Below are positions 6,149 to 14,302 of a stretch of DNA of 44,308 bases, in pieces. The DNA lies in assembly GCA_903834925.1 (NCBI GenBank), contig CAILLA010000250.1:1-44308 (forward strand), in the 5' to 3' direction. The translations under genes were made by a program, and so were the position numbers. Within the stretch, counting starts at the first letter, position 1, and every line of letters begins with the position of its first letter. The notes under the pieces were generated by a model, which had not been told where the DNA came from, made no database searches, and worked only from the letters and a program-made list of their open reading frames with translations. Source of the DNA: an uncultured Schlesneria sp. (GTDB taxonomy: Bacteria; Planctomycetota; Planctomycetia; Planctomycetales; Planctomycetaceae).

Positions 6149-7930
6149 ATGCGGAATGCAGTAGCCTTTGCCAATAATGATGTCGCAACGATCGCCTGGA
6201 GCTACGGAACCAAGCCCGAGGGCTGTATGGGGTTCGCGCTTTATCGGATTGATTCGAAGGGCAAAGAGACTGTGTTGCCCAGTCACGCGGTATTTCCGGG
6301 CCAGACAATTGCACCGAAGCAGACTACCGATCAGTTCCCGATCCAGAAGTTTTACTGGAAGGATGTGTACGCAAGACTCGAAGGGAACCGGACGGGAAAC
6401 TACACATTCCGTTACAAGGTCGTGCCGCTGGAAGGAACTCCAGGTGCATTGAAGCCAATGACGTCGCTGCCGATTCTGACGACGAACGAGGTGACGGTTT
6501 CTGGCGTCTGCTCATCAAGCATAACTGCAGTTTTCAATCGAGGCATTATCTCAACACAACACGTGTCAAACGCGTTGAAAGGGAAGGTGAGTACGAAAAG
6601 CCTGTTGGATCAGATTAAAGTTCCGGGAAATCAATTGCGGAAGGATTTGGCAGGCGACATTCTCAAGACGCTTACAGATTTTGTTTCGCGGGCTAAGACA
6701 AGTGGCTCGATTTACGCGTCGCTCTACGAGCTAACAGATGTTGAGTTGATCCAATCACTGGCGGGTATCGGAAGCAAGCTGAAAATCGTGCTTGCGAATA
6801 TCGTCGCGAAACCAACAACGGGTGGATCGGAAGAGGAGGCGGGTGAGAACGACGACGCGAAATCCACGCTCGAAGCCTCCGGAGCTTCGCTGCTTTTTCG
6901 CGAGCCGCCGAGTGGCCACATCGTCCACAATAAGTTCCTGATTTATGTCGACGCGAGCGGGGCTCCTCAAGCGGTTTTGACCGGTTCCTGTAACTGGACC
7001 GACACGGGGATGTGTGCTCAGACGAACAACTCGATCGTGATTCAAGACAAGCAGGTCGCAGCGCGATATATGGCCTACTGGCTGAAGCTTCAGGCCGACG
7101 AAAAGGGGCATGAGGCGGGCAAGCCATTCCAGGACGCGCCGCTCAGAACGTTTAACTCAACTGGAAAGAAGCTGAACCTCGACAAGGGGACCGACGAGGC
7201 CAGTACATTGACAAGCTACTTTTCTCCCAATACGCCGAAGCAGCGCAGCAAAGCCAAGGGGGCAGAGGTCTCTCCCGTGGACATGCAGGACCTGAGCGAC
7301 CGGATCATGGCTGCCAAGCATGCCGTGCTTTTTTTGGCTTTTATTCCAGGATCACCCAGCATTACTGATTTTGCAGCGGCTGCGCAGAAGGCAAACAAAG
7401 ACTTGTTTGTCCGCGGATGCGTGACATCACCGGATGCGGCGGGGAACTTTTACTACGATCTGAAAGGGACTTCGCCCCCGGCCAAGCAGAAGGGGGTCAA
7501 AAATCCACCAGCGCCGCAAGACGCGCGGGTCATCTCGGCAAAAGCACTGGGCGATAAAGTTCCCGAAGGTTGGAGTAAAGAGCTGCTGAAGGCGGGTTTT
7601 GCGATTACACACGATAAGATTGTGGTGATCGACCCATTTGCCGATGACTGTGTGGTGGTGACCGGAAGCCACAATCTTGGATATCAGGCCTCGTACAACA
7701 ATGACGAAAACCTGTTAATGATTGAAGGCAATAAGAAGCTTGCGATGGCATACGCCACCCATGTGCTGGATGTGTACGACCACTTCGCGTGGCGCTGGTC
7801 CCTGGATCAGGGAACAAGTGCTGACGCCAACCTTAAGACGACGCCGGACGATTGGCTAAACTGGTACTTTGACGCAAAGGGAAATATCAAAACGGCGCAG
7901 TTGAAATTTTGGTTGCAGGCGACCGTTTAA
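6149..7930 (+). CDS. Phospholipase D-family protein with two HxK motifs
   Basis: The 593-residue protein has an N-terminal beta-rich region (about 1-115, fibronectin-like: GFALYRIDS, NYTFRYKVVPLEG) and two PLD half-sites. The first is HNKFLIYVD with LTGSCNWT (His260, Lys262); the second is HDKIVVID with VVTGSHNLG (His488, Lys490). The PLD fold joins two such sites around one phosphohistidine centre and cuts phosphodiesters in lipids or nucleic acid. There is no signal peptide. The ATG at 6149 has GGAG at 6138-6141; a GTG at 6137 is possible. It converges on the kinase gene, 37 bases away. The substrate is unknown; PLD nucleases in defence islands are one possibility. Confidence 0.8.
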   Translation: MRNAVAFANNDVATIAWSYGTKPEGCMGFALYRIDSKGKETVLPSHAVFPGQTIAPKQTTDQFPIQKFYWKDVYARLEGNRTGNYTFRYKVVPLEGTPGALKPMTSLPILTTNEVTVSGVCSSSITAVFNRGIISTQHVSNALKGKVSTKSLLDQIKVPGNQLRKDLAGDILKTLTDFVSRAKTSGSIYASLYELTDVELIQSLAGIGSKLKIVLANIVAKPTTGGSEEEAGENDDAKSTLEASGASLLFREPPSGHIVHNKFLIYVDASGAPQAVLTGSCNWTDTGMCAQTNNSIVIQDKQVAARYMAYWLKLQADEKGHEAGKPFQDAPLRTFNSTGKKLNLDKGTDEASTLTSYFSPNTPKQRSKAKGAEVSPVDMQDLSDRIMAAKHAVLFLAFIPGSPSITDFAAAAQKANKDLFVRGCVTSPDAAGNFYYDLKGTSPPAKQKGVKNPPAPQDARVISAKALGDKVPEGWSKELLKAGFAITHDKIVVIDPFADDCVVVTGSHNLGYQASYNNDENLLMIEGNKKLAMAYATHVLDVYDHFAWRWSLDQGTSADANLKTTPDDWLNWYFDAKGNIKTAQLKFWLQATV

Positions 7931-7967
7931 ACGTTTGGCCAGAATGCGATGTAAAGATTGAGAAGCT

Positions 7968-8816
7968 TCATAAATCGTTCAGATTCTCCAGCTTAATTGC
8001 CAATTCCTGTATTGAGGTAAGCCGTCGTTGCGGCTCCTTTTGCAGGCAGTTGAGAATCAACTTATTGACTTGTAATGAAAATACGTCGCTGTTCTGCAAT
8101 GGGGCTGCCGGGAGTTTTTGTGACAACACATTCGCCAGTATTTCCGGCAAGTCTCGTCCTGTCATCGGCGGTTGCCCGGTAATCAGTGCATAAAACAAGC
8201 CACCCAAGCCATAAACATCCGTCAGTTTTGTAACAGGGCCAAAGGCGTCAGAAATCTGTTCGGGGGCAAGAAAACCGGCTGTTCCGCCACGCGGCAGATC
8301 GTCCGGATCAGTCGCATAGCGTGACAACCCGAAATCACAAAGAGTCATCTTGCCCTCACTATCGATCAGGACATTTGCCGGCTTTAAGTCGCCGTGGATG
8401 ATTTGTGCCGAATGAGCGACCGTGATGGCTGAGGCGATTTCTCGGATCACCTTCAAGATTTGTCCGATACTCGGTTTGGTGATCGAACACCAGGTCTCAA
8501 GATTCCCGCCGTCGATAAAATCGGTAACCAAGAAGAACGAACCGCCCGGTGTTGTTCCCCAGCCGTGAACGGCGAGAATCCCGGGATGATTCAAGTGGCG
8601 CAAGATTTCGTATTCACGAATCAGCGCCAGGGTGGCACGTGGATCGTACCAGCAATCTTTTCTGAGATACTTGATGGCCACGGTTTGCCCAGAAACACGA
8701 TCAATGGCACGGTAAACTTTGCTGAAAGCCCCTGATCCCACGAATTGTTTCAACAAATAATTGCCATAGTTCACCGTACCCTGCAAAGTGATTTTTGACT
8801 TCTGCGGGGCCGTCAT
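7968..8816 (-). CDS. Serine/threonine protein kinase, cytoplasmic
   Basis: The 282-residue product is essentially a bare Hanks-type kinase domain. It has the glycine loop GSGAFSKVY (27-35), the ATP lysine in VAIK (49), the catalytic loop HGDLKPANVL (His141, Asp143), DFG (161-163) and the activation-end motif GTAGFLAPEQ. It has no membrane helix or sensor domain, unlike most planctomycete kinases. The catalytic loop is HGD rather than HRD, so activation-loop phosphorylation may not be needed. The ATG at 8816 is chosen because residues upstream of it look non-coding; a start as far as 8987 is open. No substrate is evident. Confidence 0.85.
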   Translation of the reverse strand: MTAPQKSKITLQGTVNYGNYLLKQFVGSGAFSKVYRAIDRVSGQTVAIKYLRKDCWYDPRATLALIREYEILRHLNHPGILAVHGWGTTPGGSFFLVTDFIDGGNLETWCSITKPSIGQILKVIREIASAITVAHSAQIIHGDLKPANVLIDSEGKMTLCDFGLSRYATDPDDLPRGGTAGFLAPEQISDAFGPVTKLTDVYGLGGLFYALITGQPPMTGRDLPEILANVLSQKLPAAPLQNSDVFSLQVNKLILNCLQKEPQRRLTSIQELAIKLENLNDL

Positions 8817-9082
8817 TTTCTGATTCGTATTCGACGCGAGTTTTGCGAAAATCGGAGAATCGATCGTTGTCGCCGATAATCGATGATGAATTCGCACTAA
8901 TGCCCTCCGCAGGCGATTTATTATGAAGACGATGTTCCTATGAAATGGCACGAATACATCGCTCTCAATCGCGAGATGGCACCGCAATGCCCAAACATCA
9001 CAGAGAAGAAAACCCCTTCGTGCTGAGTAATGAGAAAAAGTTTCATCGCCAAATTTTCAATACGCTCAAACTTCTTTAAAAG

Positions 9083-9157
9083 GGTGTTCGAACGGGATTG
9101 AACCGTCACCTTCGGCTTCACAGGCCGACATGCAGAAACCACTACACTACGAACACC
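9083..9157 (-). tRNA. tRNA-His (GTG anticodon)
   Basis: On the minus strand the sequence folds as a tRNA. The acceptor GTGTTCG pairs with CGAACAC, and an extra encoded 5' G sits opposite C73, the identity mark of tRNA-His. The anticodon stem TCGGC/GCCGA encloses loop CTGTGAA with anticodon GTG. The T arm GACGG/CCGTT encloses TTCAATC. CCA is not encoded, so it must be added enzymatically. It lies between the kinase and SIS-protein genes, on the same strand. Confidence 0.92.
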
Positions 9158-9324
9158 ATCCCTGCGACAAGTAGGTAGAAAGAAGAGAGTGGTAAGTGGA
9201 AAAGGTTCGGCTGATGAGCTTCTCTATTTTCAACTTTCTAACTTCTGCTTACTCGCGCAGCGCAGCCTTTCTGTGTAGATTCAGGCGTGTCGATACCAAC
9301 ACTTTTTGATGGTTACCTGTTACC

Positions 9325-9364
9325 GTTTTTGAACCGTGCTTTCGAAGTTGCCCGGTTCAAAAAC
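9325..9364. terminator. Inverted repeat downstream of the SIS gene
   Basis: GTTTTTGAACCG (9325-9336) and CGGTTCAAAAAC (9353-9364) are perfect 12-base arms with a 16-base loop. It sits just past the stop of the minus-strand gene ending at 9372 and is probably its terminator. No clean U-run follows the stem, but the base of the stem is A/T. Confidence 0.4.
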
Positions 9365-9371
9365 GCCAGCA

Positions 9372-10388
9372 CTAAAAGAATTCGTTGCCGACTTTTCGGG
9401 CGCGTTCGGGTTTGTCGATGTTGATGTTCAGTTGCAGACCTGCTTCGACGAGCAGGTTCCAGCCTGCGGCGAGTTGTACGAAGCAGGACAGGTCACCGGC
9501 GTCGGGGATTTGAATTGTCGGGAAAAGGGTTGGGCGTGATGCGATCGCAATAACTGTCAGGCCGACACCTTTGACGAGTACGTCAGAGAACTTCTGTTCG
9601 GAATCTTCGAATGGGTCGATCCAGATCACAACATCGTCCGCCTGCATTGATTCTTCAATCCCGTGTACGGCATAAGTTCCTTCAAGATAATCACCTCGTT
9701 TACGAGTGATTTCGTTGGTTTTTAACGTCAGTTCTTCGGCGACTCCGTCATTACGACCGGCGAAATAAATCGAGCCTGCATTCGCAACTTTTTTTGCAAG
9801 TTCATTGTCGATCGGCAGGGCAAGTGCCGCCAGGAACTGATCTGCCAGAGACGATAAGCGTCGTGCGAGGGTTTCTTCGCCTGCGATCGATTCGATGATC
9901 GCTCGACAGTACAGGGCCTGCTCGACGACGCTTTTCGTTGCGGCGACGGCACCTTCCTTACCACATTTCAGCACGTGGCCACTTGAAGCAAGTGATTCGA
10001 GCAATGAGGAGGGGCTGGCTGTCAGGCTGTATCGATGAGGGTTACCTGCTGCCTTGAGGGTATTGAAGAGGCGAATCACTTCGGCTGTACGACCTGAGTT
10101 TGACACGCCGAGTACCGCCCAATCGTCAAGGGAATACTCTTGAGACTGCCGTCCTCCTTCGGTGGCAACGTGATATGTCCATCCTTTACGTCGAGCGTGT
10201 GTGATGGCGCTTTTCGCCGGGAACATGCGACTTGAGCCTTCGCCCGAAATCAATAATTTCCCGACTTGGGCGATTTCAGCGGCCGTTTCTTTAACAACTG
10301 ATGTGTCAAAGGTTCGGATCACGTTCGCCGCAGCGACCATATCCGTGATGAGATGAAAATCTGAATAAGGCGATCGATCTAAAATCAC
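9372..10388 (-). CDS. SIS-domain sugar isomerase/deaminase-like protein
   Basis: The 338-residue protein has two tandem SIS folds like the isomerase half of GlmS and AgaS-type proteins. The first shows LLISGEGSSRMFPAKSA and GVSNSGRTAEVIRLF, the serine-rich loops that hold sugar phosphate. The second shows IYFAGRNDGVAEELTLK and GTYAVHGIEES. It lacks the glutaminase half, so it may isomerise or deaminate an amino-sugar or fructose phosphate, or bind one as a sensor. The start is GTG at 10388. It lies 41 bases downstream of the phosphofructokinase gene on the same strand, which suggests an operon around fructose-6-phosphate. Confidence 0.8.
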   Translation of the reverse strand: MILDRSPYSDFHLITDMVAAANVIRTFDTSVVKETAAEIAQVGKLLISGEGSSRMFPAKSAITHARRKGWTYHVATEGGRQSQEYSLDDWAVLGVSNSGRTAEVIRLFNTLKAAGNPHRYSLTASPSSLLESLASSGHVLKCGKEGAVAATKSVVEQALYCRAIIESIAGEETLARRLSSLADQFLAALALPIDNELAKKVANAGSIYFAGRNDGVAEELTLKTNEITRKRGDYLEGTYAVHGIEESMQADDVVIWIDPFEDSEQKFSDVLVKGVGLTVIAIASRPTLFPTIQIPDAGDLSCFVQLAAGWNLLVEAGLQLNINIDKPERARKVGNEFF

Positions 10389-10429
10389 GTACGAGTTCCT
10401 TTGTTGCCTGCTTGGCTTTCGAGCTTGTT

Positions 10430-11641
10430 TCAGGGTTTCGCCCGGTTTGCTGCAAGGGTCGCGTAGGTTGGCAGCACACCAACCAGGGGCGAGACGTAAT
10501 CCAGGAAGGCATCAGTGACTCCGAAACCGTCTTCCGTGATGAAGTTGTCAGGCATCGGTCGTTCGTGGTTGGCGACTTCGCTGAGTGAAATCGTGCCGAA
10601 ATCGATCTCGTATTTCTCGTGAGGTTGATTCCGTCGAATCATCGTGACCATGACACCACCAACGCCTGTGGTTGCAAGTTTTACAGCTTCTTCCCCACAG
10701 GCAAAAGCCTCGTCAAAATCGAGTTTCACACTGCGGTCGGCGGAGCACATTGGCAATGATTCTGTCACCTGGAATTCGCCTCGCCACCCAAACTCGTCTG
10801 AAATCAAGCGGTGAAGCATCATTGCGGCGCTGGTCCCGCCCATCGCTCCGAATTCGACGTTGCCGAATTTGTCGCGTGTCTGAGACACGCTGACGGGTGT
10901 CCCGTCGGCGTGGGTAATCCCTTCGCCACAGACGATACTGACAAACCCGTGTGATTGATGTACGTCAGCCACCGCCGACAAGAATTTGTCGCGTTCAAAC
11001 GTTCGTTCCGGCAGAAGCAAGATGTGCGGAGGGGTCATGTCTGCGATACGTGCACATGCGGCGGCGGCGGGGAGCCAACCCGCGCTGCGACCGATCGATT
11101 GGTAAATGACAAACTGATCGACTTTCTGCATATCCCGAGCGAGAATTCCCGCCTGCAATACGCTTAAGGCGACGTAACGAGCCGCACTCGGGTAACCTGG
11201 AGTGTGGTCGGTACCGTGTAGATCGTTGTCAACCGTTTTCGGAACACCGACACCGATCATCTCATGACCGTTCTCATTGGCGTACTTCGTGACACGATGG
11301 ATCGTGTCCATGGTGTCGTTGCCGCCGATCATGAAGTAATAACGAATATCATACTTCTGCAGTTGCTTGAGAACGGCTGGAAAATGTTCGTCTTTCAGTT
11401 TCAGGCGGCTTGAACCGAGTGCGCTTCCTGGAGTGGTCCGAAGTCCGGCCAGAATCTCGGACGATTCGCTGCCAAGATCGACGAGATAATCATTCAAGAC
11501 CCCTTCAATCCCGAACCGCATGCCAAAGACTCGACCAATTCGATCACAGTTCATCGCTCCATGAATCACTCCTGCCAGCGACGAGTTAATGACAGAAGTC
11601 GGTCCTCCCGACTGACCGATCAGCACATTACCTTTCGACAT
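10430..11641 (-). CDS. pfp: 6-phosphofructokinase, PPi-type signature
   Basis: The 403-residue enzyme belongs to the PfkA/PFP superfamily: GQSGGPTSVINSSL (phosphoryl-donor loop), MIGGNDT, VPKTVDNDL and SIGRSAGWLPAAAA. ATP enzymes have glycine at two key sites; here they are Asp109 (GGND) and Lys135 (PKTVDND), the pair known to select pyrophosphate. The reaction is then reversible and can serve both glycolysis and gluconeogenesis. Asp138 is the expected catalytic base. The ATG at 11641 is preceded by GAGGAATC on the minus strand; the frame extends 27 codons upstream without family similarity. It is the first gene of a pair with the SIS protein. Confidence 0.88.
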   Translation of the reverse strand: MSKGNVLIGQSGGPTSVINSSLAGVIHGAMNCDRIGRVFGMRFGIEGVLNDYLVDLGSESSEILAGLRTTPGSALGSSRLKLKDEHFPAVLKQLQKYDIRYYFMIGGNDTMDTIHRVTKYANENGHEMIGVGVPKTVDNDLHGTDHTPGYPSAARYVALSVLQAGILARDMQKVDQFVIYQSIGRSAGWLPAAAACARIADMTPPHILLLPERTFERDKFLSAVADVHQSHGFVSIVCGEGITHADGTPVSVSQTRDKFGNVEFGAMGGTSAAMMLHRLISDEFGWRGEFQVTESLPMCSADRSVKLDFDEAFACGEEAVKLATTGVGGVMVTMIRRNQPHEKYEIDFGTISLSEVANHERPMPDNFITEDGFGVTDAFLDYVSPLVGVLPTYATLAANRAKP

Positions 11642-12014
11642 AGATAATCTGATTCCTCGCAAAAAACAGAATTCCGAAACCGACGCCAGGCAAAAAAAAG
11701 CCCAGTAACATGACGAAGTCAAAATTGTGAGAAAACGCTTCTACACGGGAAAATTAGCCATTTCATGATCGTTTTGCAGAAGCCCTGAATCACTCGACTC
11801 CGTTTTGTCACTTGAGCATGATGACTACGACCGGTCAAAAAGAAAACCCCGCGAAGAGGCCCCAGAAAGGTCAAATTCGGTTATTCCCCGCGTCGGCGGG
11901 AACTGATTAGGATTCAACTGGTTTTCGAAATATCGAAAAACATTGATTTGTTCTGACGATTGGGTAGACTGTTCATTCAGGACAGTGCGGTCAGTTGCTT
12001 CAGGAGAGGTCGCG
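11642..12014. other. Divergent intergenic region
   Basis: 373 bases between the divergent phosphofructokinase and DUF1501 genes. It contains an isolated palindrome resembling a type I-E CRISPR repeat (11878-11905) and an inverted repeat TTTTCGA-AATA-TCGAAAA (11922-11939). No gene is visible. Confidence 0.4.
11922..11939. promoter_or_regulatory. Operator-like inverted repeat
   Basis: Perfect 7-base arms TTTTCGA and TCGAAAA around AATA, about 75 bases upstream of the DUF1501 start codon. It could be an operator for either divergent gene. Confidence 0.25.
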
Positions 12015-13316
12015 ATGTTGACGTTTCACGGCGAGTCTCAGCGTTTTTGTGATCGGTTTGCACGACGAGACTTCTTCCGCATTGGGGGACTTGCGATTGG
12101 GGGACTGACGCTACCGAGGCTGCTTCAAGCTGAGCAAGCATCTGTCGGACGGGCGACAGGCAAGTCGATCATCAACATTTATCTGGCCGGCGGACCTACG
12201 CACCTTGATACATTTGATCTCAAGCCAACGGCTCCTCGCGAGTTTCGTGGTGAGTTCCAGCCGATTCCGACCAATGTACCCGGAATGCAGATTTGCGAGC
12301 TGATGCCAAAGCTTTGCGAGGTTGGTGACAAGTTCTCGGTCATTCGCTCAATCTCGGGTCTACGGGATGAACATGCTCCTCAGCAAAGTGATTCGGGATG
12401 GAGTGAGCAGTCATTAAGAAACATGGGCGGGCGACCAGGTATTGGTTCCGTCATGTCCAAGCTTTGGGGGCCGTCGCAGACAACAGCACATGGTACCGCT
12501 CCCACATTCGTCGACTTGACCGGTTGGACGAAGACAGGTTTCACGGGTCAGATCAATGCGGGTTTCCGACCTGATGGCGAAGGTCGACAGAACCTGAGTC
12601 TCAATCAAAGCGTCAGCCTGCGTCGATTGGATGACCGGAAGACCCTTCTTGGTGGTCTTGATCGATTGCAGCGGAACATTGATCATTCGGGCATGTTGTC
12701 CGCGATCGACAGTTATACAGATCGGGCCGTTGGCATCGTAACGTCGGGTGAACTCGCCAAAGCGATGGACCTGCGTCAGGAAGATCCCCGACAGTTAGAG
12801 CGGTACGGTGCAAAAAACGGGAACGAAAACCAACGGTTTATCCTTGCTCGACGGCTGATCCAGTCGGGTGCCCGGTGCGTGTCGTTCTCGTGGGGTGGAT
12901 GGGATACTCATGGCGACAATTTCAACGTGATGCGACGCCAGTTGCCACCTCTGGACCAGGGACTGGCCGCATTGATCGATGACCTGGATGCTCATGGACT
13001 TTTAGAGAGCACGATCATCATGATGTCGGGCGAGTTCGGGCGAACTCCTCGCGTTAACAACACCGCCGGTCGAGACCACTGGGCACGTGCCTCGTTCTTC
13101 TTCCTGGCCGGGGGTGGTTTACGACACGGGCAAATGATCGGTGCCACAAGTCGGAACGGCGAAGAACCGATTGAACGACCGATTCACATTCAGAACGTCT
13201 TCCACACGGTGTATCACCAGTTAGGGATCGACTCGAACACGGTAACACTCACCGATCCGAACGGTCGACCTCAATACCTTGTGGAAGACAGAAAGCTGAT
13301 CACGGAACTGCTGTGA
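12015..13316 (+). CDS. DUF1501 protein with Tat-like signal
   Basis: The 433-residue protein belongs to DUF1501, a planctomycete-rich family in the alkaline phosphatase/sulfatase superfamily. It begins with a twin-arginine-like signal (RRDFFRIGGLAIGGLTLP), so it is exported folded. Family blocks are LAGGPTHLDTFDLKP, WGGWDTHGDNFNV, GEFGRTPRVNNTAGRDHW and FFLAGGGLRHGQMIG, which carry the likely metal ligands. The ATG at 12015 follows GGAGAGG. It stands alone without the usual DUF1549/1553 partner. The substrate is not known for the family; sulfated or phosphorylated polymers are suspected. Confidence 0.85.
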   Translation: MLTFHGESQRFCDRFARRDFFRIGGLAIGGLTLPRLLQAEQASVGRATGKSIINIYLAGGPTHLDTFDLKPTAPREFRGEFQPIPTNVPGMQICELMPKLCEVGDKFSVIRSISGLRDEHAPQQSDSGWSEQSLRNMGGRPGIGSVMSKLWGPSQTTAHGTAPTFVDLTGWTKTGFTGQINAGFRPDGEGRQNLSLNQSVSLRRLDDRKTLLGGLDRLQRNIDHSGMLSAIDSYTDRAVGIVTSGELAKAMDLRQEDPRQLERYGAKNGNENQRFILARRLIQSGARCVSFSWGGWDTHGDNFNVMRRQLPPLDQGLAALIDDLDAHGLLESTIIMMSGEFGRTPRVNNTAGRDHWARASFFFLAGGGLRHGQMIGATSRNGEEPIERPIHIQNVFHTVYHQLGIDSNTVTLTDPNGRPQYLVEDRKLITELL

Positions 13317-13325
13317 TGCTGGCGT

Positions 13326-14219
13326 TCAGCCAGCGGCTCGCATTTCCAGTTCGACAGCACTGACCGCGACGATGGCGATCCCCAGCTTGTCGGCGAGCTC
13401 GATCACCTCGGGCTCGTCGAGAATGATCGTCTTGTCACTTTCGATGGCCAGTACACGACCGCCCGATTCATGCATGGTTCGAATGGTCTGTACGCCGATC
13501 GTGGGGACGTCGAACCGCATGTCCTGTTTCGGTTTGGCGGCCTTGACTACGGTGAAGCCACCCCGTCGACAGAGCTCTGCTGACCGCCGGATCGCCCGGT
13601 CAGTCCCTTCAATGGCCTCAACGGCAATGACAGCCATGTCATGGACAATCACCGACTGACCAATGTCCAGTCGACCCATTTCTTTGGCCAATTCCCAGCC
13701 GAATCGGATGTCTCGCCATTGAGACTCCGTCGGTTTACGTTTCGTCAGGAAACCGTGTTTCACGAGTAGCTCCGGACAGTAATCGAGGGCGGAATCGAAA
13801 AAAATATTATCGCGTTCAAATTCGCGAATCACAGCAAGTAACAATGTGTCATCTTTACGATCACGTTTTGCATAACAGAGCCACATGTGGATCGTTCGCC
13901 AATCCGGCATTAACCGAAGAATTCGAAATGGCTGGAACAGGACGGTCTTTTCGATTTTACCTGCCATGACAACGCGATTAATCCGCGCCTTCTTGAACAA
14001 GCTGATCGCTCGACCGACTCGAGCCAGCGGGGCTTCAACGTAGGAATGACAGATCGTACGCAGTTCAGGGGGTGCCATTCCCATCACACCGACACCATAG
14101 ACCTGATGCCCCTGATCTCTCGCCGCTTCTGCGAACGAAATGGGGAACCGGCCGGCACCAGCCAGCAGGCCAACACGACGTCCGCCCGTTTTCAATTCGT
14201 TGTCTGAGGCTCCGTCCAT
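13326..14219 (-). CDS. lpxI: UDP-2,3-diacylglucosamine diphosphatase LpxI
   Basis: The 297-residue protein is LpxI (former DUF1009), which cuts UDP-2,3-diacylglucosamine to lipid X in lipid A synthesis. Marks are RVGLLAGAGRFPISFAEAA, VMAGKIEKTVLF, DDTLLLAVIREFE, VIVHDMAVIAVEAIEGTD and KQDMRFDVPTIGVQTI. The ATG at 14219 has AAGGGCC upstream; an ATG at 14264 adds 15 residues. lpxD lies just upstream on the same strand, so the two probably form one transcript. Its 3' end is 9 bases from that of the convergent DUF1501 gene. Confidence 0.9.
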   Translation of the reverse strand: MDGASDNELKTGGRRVGLLAGAGRFPISFAEAARDQGHQVYGVGVMGMAPPELRTICHSYVEAPLARVGRAISLFKKARINRVVMAGKIEKTVLFQPFRILRLMPDWRTIHMWLCYAKRDRKDDTLLLAVIREFERDNIFFDSALDYCPELLVKHGFLTKRKPTESQWRDIRFGWELAKEMGRLDIGQSVIVHDMAVIAVEAIEGTDRAIRRSAELCRRGGFTVVKAAKPKQDMRFDVPTIGVQTIRTMHESGGRVLAIESDKTIILDEPEVIELADKLGIAIVAVSAVELEMRAAG

Positions 14220-14302
14220 GGAGTCCAGGCCCTTCTGTTCAATTCTGTAATTATGGAAACTCATCCTGAGTTTCCGTGATATCGAGTGATCCCTTGAAGC
14301 AA

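Noticed and set aside
11878-11905. A CRISPR array
   Set aside because: Only one repeat-like unit is present; no spacing, no second copy and no cas gene in the window. Kept only as a low-interest finding.
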